Made by a program: the position numbers and the translations under genes. Positions 7,646 through 15,290 of a stretch of 16,068 nt of DNA are shown in pieces. The DNA is from Peptococcaceae bacterium BRH_c23 (lineage in GTDB: Bacteria; Bacillota_B; Desulfitobacteriia; Desulfitobacteriales; Desulfitobacteriaceae): contig LADV01000007.1 of assembly GCA_000961805.1 (NCBI GenBank), positions 1 through 16,068 of the forward strand. Reading direction: 5' to 3'. Below the pieces are notes generated by a model that searched no databases, was not told the DNA's origin, and saw nothing but the letters and a program-made list of their open reading frames with translations. The stretch's first letter is position 1. Each line of letters opens with the position of its first letter.

Positions 7646-8100
7646 TACAAGTGAGTCAGCGGAAAACCACGTTTGCATAACTCTGAAGTTCAATCAACTT
7701 CTAGTCAATCTTTTCTCGCTTATTGGAGAGTTCAATGGATGAGCGACGGTTAGAGATTGACGTCCATTTTTCCGAGTAGCGAGGAATTTTTGGAAAAATT
7801 AGCTGAGCAAACGGGAATACCTTTCGGCGAAATTCGGATATCTCCTCCGGTTTTAGTATTCTTCTTACTTCGATTGTTAAGGTTAATAAATGGCTCGGTA
7901 TTTTTGTAATCTAATTTGTCATGAGAAAAAGAAGGTACGCACGAAACATGGAAGACGGATCACGAGGTTCCGGACCTTTGGCGCCATACTCAAATATATC
8001 CCACATCGCTCAATTGTGGGGACGTTTTGGAAAAGTGAAAGTTGTCCCGACTGCTTCGGCGAATGCCGAGAGGCTATATAATATTGAGGAGGAATTTTTT
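7646..8100 (+). other. Leader of the MFS gene with degraded coding scraps
   Basis: There is no confident gene here. A frame from ATG 7735 (MDERRLEIDVHFSE) stops at TAG 7777. The adjacent frame from 7781 carries on as protein-like sequence (EEFLEKLAEQTGIPFGEIRI, 7781-7840) to TAA 7907, which looks like one broken gene of unknown family. The arms GTCAATCT (7704-7711) and AGATTGAC (7754-7761) are complementary and could fold in the transcript. A 63-codon frame at 7890-8081 (five Cys, many basic residues) has no ribosome site and is not called. Confidence 0.4.
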
Positions 8101-9426
8101 GTGGCGACGCAGTTACAACCTGGTGGCTTTAACCCTACAGTAATTAGGAAAAAGGATATTACCTATTCATCGATTGTAGCCTTTTTTGCTTGGATGTTTT
8201 CTGTTTATGATTATATCCTTTTCGGAACATTGCTACCCGTAATGGCAATAGAATTTAAATGGACAACTGCATATAGCGCTAGAATCGTAACCTTTGTATC
8301 AGTCGGAATCTTTATTATCTCGTTATTGGTTGGTCCTATGATTGATACTTTAGGTCGAAAAAAATCAATGGTAATAACGACGGTCTTTGCTGCGCTGAGT
8401 TCTTTGCTTACCGCTCTTACTTTCAGTCCGATTTACTTAGTACTGGTGCGCAGTCTCTCAGGGATGGGTTATGCTGAACAAGCGGTCAACACTACTTATC
8501 TTTCAGAGATATATAATGAAAAGGAACGGGGATTCTTATATTCGTTTGTGCAAGGTGGTTGGCCGATAGGCGTATTGTTTGCTTCGTTAATGACAGCATT
8601 AACTCTAAATGCAGTCGGATGGCGCGGCGTATTTGCGATTGCAGTTTTTCCGGCAGTCATAATCGTAATACTATCATTCAAACTTAAGGAATCTCCGCGT
8701 TTCGAAGCCATGCAACATGCACGAAAGCTCATTAAAGCCGAACGGCATGCCGAGGCAAAGGAATTCGGTGAAAAATATGGGGTTGCTGTTGACAAGATAC
8801 AGAAGTTTACTTTCGGTCAACTTTTTGCATCTGATATCAGACGGCAAACCATTTCCGTATCCTTGGCGTTTTTACTCAACTGGTTCGCGTGCCAGACATT
8901 TCTGGTATTAGGCACGACAATTTTGGTACAAGGTAAAGGAATTACTTTTACTAACTCCCTCTTTATGCTGGTATTCTCTAACGCATTATCTTATGTTGGT
9001 TATATTGTTTTAGGTTGGATAGGCGACCGTGTGGGGCGCCGCGGAACATGTGCTGTATCTTGGCTACTTGCAGGAGTAAGCTACGGATTTATGGTACTAT
9101 GGGCCCAAAGTATCGTAGCAGTTACGATCACCTATTCTTTAGGATTGTTCTTTCTGATAGGGTCATATTCCGCTTTCTTTTCTTATATTGCGGAGTCGTT
9201 TCCAACTCGTATACGTGGAACAGCCTCTGCTTTCGTTAACTCCATGGGTCCATTAGGAGCAATAATTGGTTCAGCGATATTTTCAGTGATCGTCGGAGCC
9301 ACGAGTAATAACGTTATTCTAGGAGCGGTTGCATCGGGAGTGGTGCCATTGTTGCTGTCAGGCCTCATGATCCTAGCGGCTCGCAAAATCAAACCGGGGA
9401 CTTCTTTGGAAGACATATCCACCTAA
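8101..9426 (+). CDS. Major facilitator superfamily transporter (organic acid/sugar-porter type)
   Basis: A 12-helix inner-membrane secondary carrier. The start is set at GTG 8101 because GAGGAGG sits 8 nt before it, giving 441 aa, the usual size. The frame is open back to 7921, but that 60-codon extension is hydrophilic and has no ribosome site. MFS motif A follows helix 2 ([11 protein letters not shown], 78-88) and recurs in the second half ([11 protein letters not shown]). KLKESPRF at the end of the N-terminal half matches the PESPR-like motif of sugar, aromatic-acid and sialate porters. Both halves have six hydrophobic stretches around a basic central loop ([20 protein letters not shown]). 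It is the first full-size gene behind the sigma-54 promoter at 7426 and is followed by a hairpin terminator. In context it probably imports the substrate or releases the product of the neighbouring amide hydrolases. Substrate is not determinable. Confidence 0.9.
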   Translation: MATQLQPGGFNPTVIRKKDITYSSIVAFFAWMFSVYDYILFGTLLPVMAIEFKWTTAYSARIVTFVSVGIFIISLLVGPMIDTLGRKKSMVITTVFAALSSLLTALTFSPIYLVLVRSLSGMGYAEQAVNTTYLSEIYNEKERGFLYSFVQGGWPIGVLFASLMTALTLNAVGWRGVFAIAVFPAVIIVILSFKLKESPRFEAMQHARKLIKAERHAEAKEFGEKYGVAVDKIQKFTFGQLFASDIRRQTISVSLAFLLNWFACQTFLVLGTTILVQGKGITFTNSLFMLVFSNALSYVGYIVLGWIGDRVGRRGTCAVSWLLAGVSYGFMVLWAQSIVAVTITYSLGLFFLIGSYSAFFSYIAESFPTRIRGTASAFVNSMGPLGAIIGSAIFSVIVGATSNNVILGAVASGVVPLLLSGLMILAARKIKPGTSLEDIST

Positions 9427-9444
9427 AAGGATATTAGTGCCAAG

Positions 9445-9469
9445 AGCCCACCTAATATTTAGGTGGGCT
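9445..9469 (+). terminator. Hairpin terminator after the MFS gene
   Basis: An 11-bp perfect stem (AGCCCACCTAA 9445-9455 with TTAGGTGGGCT 9459-9469) and 3-nt loop begin 19 bp after the MFS stop. No long T-run follows (TGCTC), so strength is uncertain. If it works, the 9755 gene needs its own promoter, which I could not find. Confidence 0.65.
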
Positions 9470-9532
9470 TGCTCAATCCGCACAAGTGTTTGTGAAAAAA
9501 ATAAAAGTAGTTACGCCTTTACTTGGAATTTC

Positions 9533-9650
9533 GGAGATATGGCCTTAAACCCGGCGGTACCGGAAATTCTGAACGCTATTTACGATGCTGTCGATGTACG
9601 GATAACATCGCTGCCGGTCAATGCGTCGAAATTAACGGCTGCAATCAACC
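9533..9650 (+). pseudogene. C-terminal remnant of a xanthine dehydrogenase-type molybdenum-binding subunit
   Basis: About 38 codons read [19 protein letters not shown], then [18 protein letters not shown] recognise this as the very C-terminus of the large molybdopterin subunit of xanthine dehydrogenase/CO dehydrogenase-like hydroxylases, where the family has GEP-lNPavpAi-NAIyDAvGvRI-sLPvtpekv. The remaining 700 or so residues are absent. The frame continues past the normal end into unrelated sequence and joins the next gene's frame only by chance. A neighbouring frame also ends like a protein ([13 protein letters not shown] at 9676-9714), which hints at an additional frameshift. It suggests that a purine- or N-heterocycle-oxidising hydroxylase gene once lay here. 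Confidence 0.7.
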
Positions 9651-9754
9651 CCCGGGTAATGCTTATGATGAGAAAGATATTATTGACTGGAGTCCCTATT
9701 TACGTACTTGGTGGTAGGAAACGCCAGCAAAAATCAAAAAGGAGGATGTATAAA

Positions 9755-10639
9755 ATGGCTCAGAAGGAAATATTAGTTGGTTATGGAGTTGATATTGACG
9801 CAGTAGCAGGGTGGCTCGGCTCTTACTCCGGTGAGGATTCCCCGGACGATATTTCCAGAGGTCTTTTTGCAGGCGAAGTAGGTGTTCCCCGTATATTGAA
9901 ACTATTCCAAAAGTATAATATAACTGCGACTTTTTTTGCCCCCGGCCATTCCATCGAGACATTCCCGGAACAAATGAAAATGATCGTGGATGCCGGACAT
10001 GAAGTTGGGCTCCATGGCTATTCCCATGAGAACCCTCTCGCAATGACTCCCAAGCAGGAAGAAGATGTCTTGGTTTACAGTCTTGAACTCTATCAAAAAC
10101 TGACCGGCAAAAACCCTACCGGATATGTAGCTCCCTGGTGGGAATTTTCCAATGTTACCAATGAGTTGCTAATGAAATATGGAATTAAATATGATCACAG
10201 TCTGATGCATGATGATTTTCATCCCTATTATGTGCGCGTAGGCGACTCATGGACGAAAATCAATTATTCTGGTGAAGCAAAGGATTGGATGAAACCTTTG
10301 GTTAGAGGCCATGAGATAGATTTGGTGGAGATTCCAGCCAACTGGTATCTTGACGATCTACCCCCCATGATGTTTATTAAAAAGAGCCCCAATAGCTTTG
10401 GCTTTGCAAATCCCCGGGATATTTTCGGCATGTGGCAGGATCAGTTTGACTACTGTTATCGCGAAAATGACTACGCTGTGTTCCCAATGACCATCCATCC
10501 TGATGTCAGCGGCCGTCCCCAATGCATTTTGGCACATGAACGGCTGATTGAACACATCAATAAGCATGAAGGCGTTCGCTGGTGCTCTCTCGATGAGATG
10601 GCCACCGATTTCCTGAAACGCAGCCCGCGTCAGAAATAA
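9755..10639 (+). CDS. NodB-fold (polysaccharide deacetylase family) hydrolase, HpPgdA/imidase-like
   Basis: 294 aa; start at ATG 9755 with AAGGAGG about 9 nt before. ATG 9746 overlaps that site, and the longer frame from 9437 is the upstream scrap. Metal-site residues of the family are present: D15 in GVDIDA (10-15), H87 and H91 in [14 protein letters not shown] (81-94), and H248 in MTIHPD. The blocks APWWEFSN (126-133) and [13 protein letters not shown] (192-204) place it with the cytoplasmic Helicobacter PgdA (HP0310) type and with the cyclic imidase and PuuE-allantoinase-like proteins, which share fold and length. There is no signal peptide or membrane helix, so action on secreted polysaccharide is unlikely. 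Next to a hydantoinase, an amidase and a xanthine dehydrogenase scrap, hydrolysis of a cyclic imide or ureide is more attractive than peptidoglycan deacetylation, but this is inference from context. Confidence 0.88.
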   Translation: MAQKEILVGYGVDIDAVAGWLGSYSGEDSPDDISRGLFAGEVGVPRILKLFQKYNITATFFAPGHSIETFPEQMKMIVDAGHEVGLHGYSHENPLAMTPKQEEDVLVYSLELYQKLTGKNPTGYVAPWWEFSNVTNELLMKYGIKYDHSLMHDDFHPYYVRVGDSWTKINYSGEAKDWMKPLVRGHEIDLVEIPANWYLDDLPPMMFIKKSPNSFGFANPRDIFGMWQDQFDYCYRENDYAVFPMTIHPDVSGRPQCILAHERLIEHINKHEGVRWCSLDEMATDFLKRSPRQK

Positions 10640-10867
10640 GTCAAATCATATATCTATCTCCCTATACTCTCTGGCATCGTATCAATTAGCACCCCTATGC
10701 AGCGGGAGGTGGGGAAAGGATTCAGATTCAATTTGAGAATCTACAACAACTCCTTGATGACCGTTACCTGAGGCGCTCCCCATATGGGGGCGTGGATTGA
10801 AATGTTTATACCATGGTCTGATAAGCTATAGAAAGCTGTAAGTCACAGAAAAAGCATACTTTACCAG
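10640..10867. other. Intergenic stretch after the NodB-fold gene, otherwise empty
   Basis: Apart from the single repeat at 10772-10803 I see no gene here. A short open stretch around 10721-10797 reads protein-like (QFENLQQLLDDRYLRRSPYG) and runs into the repeat. It may be a scrap of an unknown gene or chance. Confidence 0.3.
10772..10803. CRISPR. Solitary CRISPR-like repeat (subtype I-C type)
   Basis: The 32-nt unit at 10772-10803 has the stem GCTCCCC/GGGGGC around ATAT and ends in GTGGATTGAAAT, the hallmark 3' end of subtype I-C repeats. It differs from the common form mainly at position 2. No second copy lies within one spacer length on either side and no cas gene is in the window, so this is not an array. 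It may be an array relic or a stand-alone crRNA-like element. Confidence 0.6.
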
Positions 10868-10900
10868 AAAGAGTCTCACGGTTGTGGAGGCTCTTTTAGT
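10868..10900 (+). terminator. Hairpin with T-rich tail, candidate rho-independent terminator
   Basis: AAAGAGTCTC (10868-10877) pairs with GAGGCTCTTT (10887-10896) with one G-U pair and a 9-nt loop, followed by TTAGTCTTTT. It separates the NodB-fold gene and the CRISPR-like repeat from topB. Confidence 0.6.
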
Positions 10901-10993
10901 CTTTTCACACATCATTAAATTTTTATCTCAAATATTTTTGGTTCATCTCTAGAAAAAATGTTAATCAAGCAGTCAAGCAGCTGTCTATTCCTA

Positions 10994-10999
10994 TATAAT
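10994..10999 (+). promoter_or_regulatory. Possible -10 box upstream of topB
   Basis: TATAAT lies 83 bp before the topB start. The region 17-18 bp upstream (AGTCAA) is a weak -35. Low confidence, but it is the best promoter-like site in 10901-11081. Confidence 0.3.
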
Positions 11000-11081
11000 T
11001 GGTGTTATAGTTCTTAGTAGATTCGTTATGATTAGATTCATCTTAGTTGGGTTAATATTTTAGATAAAGAGAGGCTAAGGC

Positions 11082-13472
11082 ATGGGAAAAACACTTATTG
11101 TCGCGGAAAAACCGTCGCAAGCCCGTGAATATGCAACGGCCTTAGGAGTTAGAGGTCGAGGCGACGGGTATTTAGAAAATGAACAGTATGTAATTACCTG
11201 GTGCTATGGCCACCTTTTGGAGCTAGAGCGTCCGGAAGCATATATGGATTTAGAGCGGGTAGGGAAACGCTGGAGTCTAAATCGTCTGCCGGTCTTACCG
11301 AGTCTGCAGACCTTTCGTCGGGTGGTCAAAGCGGGGGCGGCTAAACAATACCAAGTCATCCAGCAGTGGTTAAAGTCTTCAGATATCGGAGAGGTTATTT
11401 GTGGAACTGACGCGGACCGGGAAGGGCAGTTGCTCTTTCAAGAAGTATGGGATGCCTCGAAGTGCAGTAAGCCATTATCAAGACTCTGGATTTCCTCGCT
11501 GACGACTGCGGCGATTCGAGAGGGTTTAAAGAGTCTCCGTCCTGCAGAAGCTGTGGCTGGCTTAGCAGCTGCTGGGAATGGTCGAGCCTTTGCAGATTGG
11601 GATTTTGGCATGAATCTGACCGAAGGGTTTACCGCCTTGTTTGGCAGCTTTGATGCTGTACGCAAAAAACCCAATGTCATTTCCATAGGCAGAGTGCAGA
11701 CCCCGACTCTGGCCTTAATCGTTGAAAGAGAATGGGAGATTGAACGCTTTGTAGCTCAGCCCTTCTTTGAAGTCCGAGCAGAGTTTGTGACCTCCCAAGG
11801 GGAGTACCTTGGCAAGTGGTTCGATCCACGTGAGGAGTCGAAACGTCTTACTGATCCCCAAATAGCCGAGAGCATTGTAGCCAAAACTCAAGGTAAAACA
11901 GGGAAACTATCAAAAATGGAACAGAAGGATGTCCAGGAACCGGCACCGCTACTCTTTGATTTGACCTCCTTAACGATTGCTGCCTCAAAGAAATTTGGCT
12001 TTAGTGTGGAAAAAGTTCTCCAATTGGCACAATCCCTGTATGAGAAAAAGGCTATAACCTATCCTCGAACCGACTGCGCCTATCTTTCTGAGGACCTTAT
12101 ACCCAAGTTACCGGAACACCTGCAAGCGATACGCCAAGAACCCTACACGAATTGGGTGGACGAGGCCAGTCTTTTGGGTGTACCTAAGGGGAAACGCGTT
12201 ATTAATACGATCACAGCCCATCATGCCATCATTCCGACGACAGAGAAGGTTGCCCTCGAGAGACTTAGTCGTGAAGAACAGAACCTGTATGACTTAATCG
12301 CTCGCCAATTTTTGGCTGTCTGGTTTCCGCCTGCTAAATATCACCAAACAGAGGTGGTGACATTGGTCGAGGGGGAGCAGTTTCGTACCAAAGGCAAAGT
12401 ACTGCTGAGTCCCGGCTGGAAAAAAGTTTATGGACCCGATGAATTAGACGAGGCAAATACTCGTAAAACCAAGAAGAAAAACGACAGTGAACAGGCAGAT
12501 GACGAAAACGCCTCCCTACCACCCTTGAGCAAAGGGGAAGAGGTGCGCACGAAACGTGTGTTTAGCGAAGAAAAAAGTACTAAACCGCCGAAACGCTTTA
12601 CCCAGGGAGACCTGCTCAAGGCCATGGAAGGCGCAGGCAAGCAGATTGATGATGAGGTGCTCCGTCAGCAATTGAAAGGTAAAGGCTTGGGCACTGTCGC
12701 AACCCGACCAGCGATTATGGAAAACCTCATCGATAGGGGATATATCCTTCAAGAACAGAAGGCCTTAAAGCCGACCCAAAAAGGGATCGAGCTGATTCGT
12801 CTGATCAAGGAACGACTTCCTCAGGCCCAGCTTCTGATCAGTGCCGAGATGACAGGACAAATGGAATTCAATCTTTCTAAAGTGGAAAAGGGAGAATTGA
12901 GCATCCAACAGTATATGACGGATGTTGAAGAAGCGATAGGTCGAATTATCCAGGAACTGCGCTCTTTTGAACATTCCCATGGGAAAACCCCTCTAGCCCT
13001 TGCCCCAACAGCAGATGGTCAGACGACTTCTAGGACAGGAGGGACAGGGAAAGGAAAAGGGGAAGGGGCAAAAGCTCCCCGCAAGAAGCCTACTAAAGCT
13101 CAGAATCACCCTGGATCAACGGAAGAGAAGGCTAAGCTTAATAAGTTAGAGGAATCTGGCAAAGAAAAAAGAGAGAAAAGTGAACTCCAGACCGAAGGGT
13201 TTGGCAAGTGTCCAAAATGTGGTGGGGACGTGATCGAAGGGCAAAAGGGGTTCGGGTGCGCGAATTGGCGAGCAGGATGCCGTTTTGTGCTCTGGAAGAC
13301 CCCGATCTGTGGTAAGGTGCTTACCCCGAACCAAGTTAAAAGCCTGTTGAAGAAAGGGAAAACTCCCCTTATTAAAGGGTTTAAATCTAAATCGGGTAAA
13401 TCTTTCGCGGCTTATCTAACTTGGGAGGATCAAATCGAAGCTAAATTAAAATTTGAATTTGAGAAAGAATGA
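11082..13472 (+). CDS. topB: DNA topoisomerase III (type IA)
   Basis: A 796-aa type IA topoisomerase that relaxes and decatenates DNA through a transient 5'-phosphotyrosine bond. The N-terminal Toprim domain begins TLIVAEKPSQA with E9, and its acidic triad is in GTDADREGQ (D110, D112, E114). SIGRVQTPTL (201-210) and the active-site ITYPRTD with Y327 are intact. A charged segment near 455-510 is longer than in compact relatives. The C-terminal tail holds a Lys/Gly-rich low-complexity linker (about 645-705), a Cys4-like zinc motif (CPKCGG, then GFGCANWRAGC) and a topo C-terminal repeat ending FKSKSGKSFAAYL. Length fits chromosomal Firmicute TopB, although such enzymes also travel on conjugative elements. 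No relaxase or conjugation genes are in the window. A GAGAGGC site precedes ATG 11082. A diverged second copy of its 3' end lies after the next gene. Confidence 0.95.
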   Translation: MGKTLIVAEKPSQAREYATALGVRGRGDGYLENEQYVITWCYGHLLELERPEAYMDLERVGKRWSLNRLPVLPSLQTFRRVVKAGAAKQYQVIQQWLKSSDIGEVICGTDADREGQLLFQEVWDASKCSKPLSRLWISSLTTAAIREGLKSLRPAEAVAGLAAAGNGRAFADWDFGMNLTEGFTALFGSFDAVRKKPNVISIGRVQTPTLALIVEREWEIERFVAQPFFEVRAEFVTSQGEYLGKWFDPREESKRLTDPQIAESIVAKTQGKTGKLSKMEQKDVQEPAPLLFDLTSLTIAASKKFGFSVEKVLQLAQSLYEKKAITYPRTDCAYLSEDLIPKLPEHLQAIRQEPYTNWVDEASLLGVPKGKRVINTITAHHAIIPTTEKVALERLSREEQNLYDLIARQFLAVWFPPAKYHQTEVVTLVEGEQFRTKGKVLLSPGWKKVYGPDELDEANTRKTKKKNDSEQADDENASLPPLSKGEEVRTKRVFSEEKSTKPPKRFTQGDLLKAMEGAGKQIDDEVLRQQLKGKGLGTVATRPAIMENLIDRGYILQEQKALKPTQKGIELIRLIKERLPQAQLLISAEMTGQMEFNLSKVEKGELSIQQYMTDVEEAIGRIIQELRSFEHSHGKTPLALAPTADGQTTSRTGGTGKGKGEGAKAPRKKPTKAQNHPGSTEEKAKLNKLEESGKEKREKSELQTEGFGKCPKCGGDVIEGQKGFGCANWRAGCRFVLWKTPICGKVLTPNQVKSLLKKGKTPLIKGFKSKSGKSFAAYLTWEDQIEAKLKFEFEKE

Positions 13473-13482
13473 GTATTTAAGG

Positions 13483-14829
13483 ATGAAACAGACATTTACC
13501 TTACTGCAAAAGATGAGACAATTATTTGTGATTTTATGGCCTGTCTTAGTTGCCCAGGTAACAATGTTCTCGATGAATTTTTTTGATACCGTGATGTCCG
13601 GACAAGCGAGTACAGCAGACTTAGCCGGGGTAGCAATTGGTTCAAGTTTATGGGTACCCATCGGTGCCGGATTGGGTGGAATTTTAGTGGCGGTGACTCC
13701 CATCGTAGCTCAGCTGATCGGTGCTAAACGCAGTGAAAAGATTGCGGCCAAGGTCGTCCAGGGAATCTATTTGGCCATGGCAATTTCAGTTTTAGTGATT
13801 ATTGGGGGAGCACTTTGCTTAGACTCTGTGCTATCTTTGATGGGTTTAGAAGATACAGTGCGTCGTATTTCGCGTTATTACTTGTTAGCTCTAGCCTGTG
13901 GAATTCCAGCACTGTTTATATACCAGGTTCTACGTTCCTTTATCGATGCCTTAGGGAAGACTCGTGTCACGATGATGATTGCCATACTTTCATTGCCAAT
14001 AAATATTGCTTTGAATTTTATTCTGATTTTCGGAAAACTTGGTGTCCCAGCTTTAGGCGGAGTTGGAGCAGGCGTTGCCTCTGCGATTACTTACTGGTGT
14101 CTACTTCTTATTGCCTTGACCATCATTTTGCGGATGGAATCCTTCGCAACTTATGGAGTGTTTGATCGTTTATTTGGCGTATCCCTTAAGGAATGGAGTG
14201 AACAGTTAAAGATAGGTTTACCTATCGGGTTTGCTATCTTTGTGGAGGTCAGTATATTTGCAGTGGTTGCTTTACTGATGAGTAATTATAATACTGTAAC
14301 CATTGCAGCTCATCAGGCAGCTATGAATTTTGCTTCATTGCTCTATATGGTACCCTTTAGCATTTCTACTTCTTTAACTATTTTAGTCGGTTTTGAAGTA
14401 GGTGCGGGAAGACACAAGGATGCTCGACAATACAGCTTTTTAGGCATGGGGATGTCCTTAGCAATGGCCGGACTTTGTGCAATTATTCTATTAATCTTTA
14501 GCGAGCAAGTAGCCAATTTGTATTCCCGGGAAACTGAAGTCATTCAAATGGCCCAACAGTTTCTCATTTATGCCTTGTTCTTTCAATTATCGGATGCGAT
14601 TGCCGCCCCGATTCAGGGGGCTTTACGTGGCTATAAAGATGTTAACGTGACGTTTATAACGGCGTTCATCTCCTATTGGATTATCGGATTACCGGCAGGG
14701 TATTACATGGCTAGCTATACTTCATTAGGAGCAGTGGGTTACTGGATTGGTTTAATTTTGGGATTGGCGGTCAGCGCTGTTGGTCTGTCGGGGCGACTTC
14801 TTATTGTACAACGTCGATATTCCTCTTGA
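13483..14829 (+). CDS. MATE family multidrug/cation antiporter (NorM-like)
   Basis: About 448 aa with twelve hydrophobic segments in two homologous halves, typical of NorM-type MATE exporters that expel cationic drugs or metabolites using Na+ or H+. Family features: MNFFDTVMSGQASTADLAGVAIGSSLW near the N-terminus, GGILVAVTPIVAQLIGA after it, PINIALNFILIFGKLGVPALGGVGAG in the middle, and MVPFSISTSLTILVGFEVGAG in the second half. The start is uncertain: ATG 13483 is 10 nt after the topB stop with AAGG directly against it, while the TTG at 13453 or 13459 would overlap topB. Translation may be coupled to topB. The gene lies between the intact topB and a decayed copy of the topB 3' end, so it probably arrived, or was trapped, during a topB duplication or rearrangement. 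Substrate unknown. Confidence 0.92.
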   Translation: MKQTFTLLQKMRQLFVILWPVLVAQVTMFSMNFFDTVMSGQASTADLAGVAIGSSLWVPIGAGLGGILVAVTPIVAQLIGAKRSEKIAAKVVQGIYLAMAISVLVIIGGALCLDSVLSLMGLEDTVRRISRYYLLALACGIPALFIYQVLRSFIDALGKTRVTMMIAILSLPINIALNFILIFGKLGVPALGGVGAGVASAITYWCLLLIALTIILRMESFATYGVFDRLFGVSLKEWSEQLKIGLPIGFAIFVEVSIFAVVALLMSNYNTVTIAAHQAAMNFASLLYMVPFSISTSLTILVGFEVGAGRHKDARQYSFLGMGMSLAMAGLCAIILLIFSEQVANLYSRETEVIQMAQQFLIYALFFQLSDAIAAPIQGALRGYKDVNVTFITAFISYWIIGLPAGYYMASYTSLGAVGYWIGLILGLAVSAVGLSGRLLIVQRRYSS

Positions 14830-14831
14830 GG

Positions 14832-14945
14832 ATAGTAAACTTAGTTAAAGGGTTTAAGTCGAAAGCAGGGCAATCATTTGCAGCCTATTTGATTTGAGAA
14901 AATGCCGTTGAGACCAAATTGGCATTTAAGTTTAAGACTTCCTGA
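14832..14945 (+). pseudogene. Decayed duplicate of the topB 3' end
   Basis: Starting three bases after the MATE stop, the frame reads LVKGFKSKAGQSFAAYLI, a TGA (14895-14897), then ENAVETKLAFKFKTS and a final TGA (14943-14945). This parallels the last 32 or so residues of the intact topB (LIKGFKSKSGKSFAAYL and onward), with many silent and some replacing differences, so the copies diverged long ago or came from different topB alleles. It has no start and an internal stop. Only the tail remains. Confidence 0.75.
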
Positions 14946-14963
14946 CTTACAGCAATACTTCGA

Positions 14964-15005
14964 AAATAAGTCTTGGTGACTTAAATGAGTTATCAAGACT
15001 TATTT
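14964..15005. terminator. Long hairpin, terminator after the topB-MATE unit
   Basis: A 12-bp stem (AAATAAGTCTTG 14964-14975 with CAAGACTTATTT 14994-15005), whose loop can extend the pairing with G-U pairs, lies 19 bp after the duplicate's stop. A/T-rich flanks on both sides make it usable in both directions. Confidence 0.6.
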
Positions 15006-15165
15006 ATTTATGGTTGAAAAGTTAAAATCTTTAAATTACTCTGAGTTGATGCTTTTCCGGGGTTTGATAAATGAGACCTGAAAGCTTAGCATAAGTCCTT
15101 GAAAATACGTACATAATCCACTGCTATTAAACTTTCTGAGATAATATACTAATTTGTGTGATAAT

Positions 15166-15181
15166 TGGCAAAGAACTTGCA
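15166..15181 (+). promoter_or_regulatory. Sigma-54 (-24/-12) promoter upstream of the BCCT gene
   Basis: TGGCAAAGAACTTGCA has the invariant GG (15167-15168) and GC (15179-15180) at the right 12-bp offset and an exact TTGCA at -12. Transcription would start near 15192, leaving a leader of about 390 nt before the TTG at 15584. No copy of the 13-bp repeats from 7241-7345 was found upstream, so another activator may act here. Confidence 0.85.
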
Positions 15182-15200
15182 ATAAAGTTGTGGGAAAGAA

Positions 15201-15290
15201 GTTAATCCTTTTATAAAAAGGAGGTTTTGATGGTCATTTCAGGGCAATGAAATATTTGAATCAAAGGAGGAATAAAAGTAAAGGATTAAC
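15201..15290 (+). promoter_or_regulatory. Leader with two competing RNA hairpins around ribosome sites
   Basis: GTTAATCCTTT (15201-15211) is perfectly complementary to AAAGGATTAAC (15280-15290). The same 5' strand can instead pair locally (CCTTTT 15207-15212 with AAAAGG 15216-15221), which would cover the AAGGAGG ribosome site at 15218-15224. The two folds exclude each other. The enclosed segment holds a six-codon frame (15230-15250, MVISGQ) whose stop overlaps the start of the next small frame. The arrangement resembles a translation-controlled leader. Confidence 0.45.

Noticed and set aside
7890..8081. 63-residue Cys-containing frame before the MFS gene
   Set aside because: It has no ribosome site and no recognisable motif, and overlaps the leader out of frame. 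Retained only as a remark.
7921..8100. Extended N-terminus of the MFS transporter from ATG 7921
   Set aside because: The extra 60 residues are hydrophilic and unlike any MFS head. GTG 8101 has a well-placed GAGGAGG site and gives the normal family length.
9437..9754. Extended N-terminus of the NodB-fold hydrolase from 9437
   Set aside because: This frame crosses a terminator-like hairpin and the xanthine dehydrogenase relic. ATG 9755 has a strong ribosome site and begins at the family's normal N-terminus.
10772..10803. A full CRISPR array
   Set aside because: Only one repeat unit is visible. No second copy or leader with regular spacing was found on either side.
13453..13482. TTG start of the MATE gene overlapping topB
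   Set aside because: The 10 added residues are charged and copy the topB overlap region. ATG 13483 gives the usual short N-terminus, although its ribosome site is poor.
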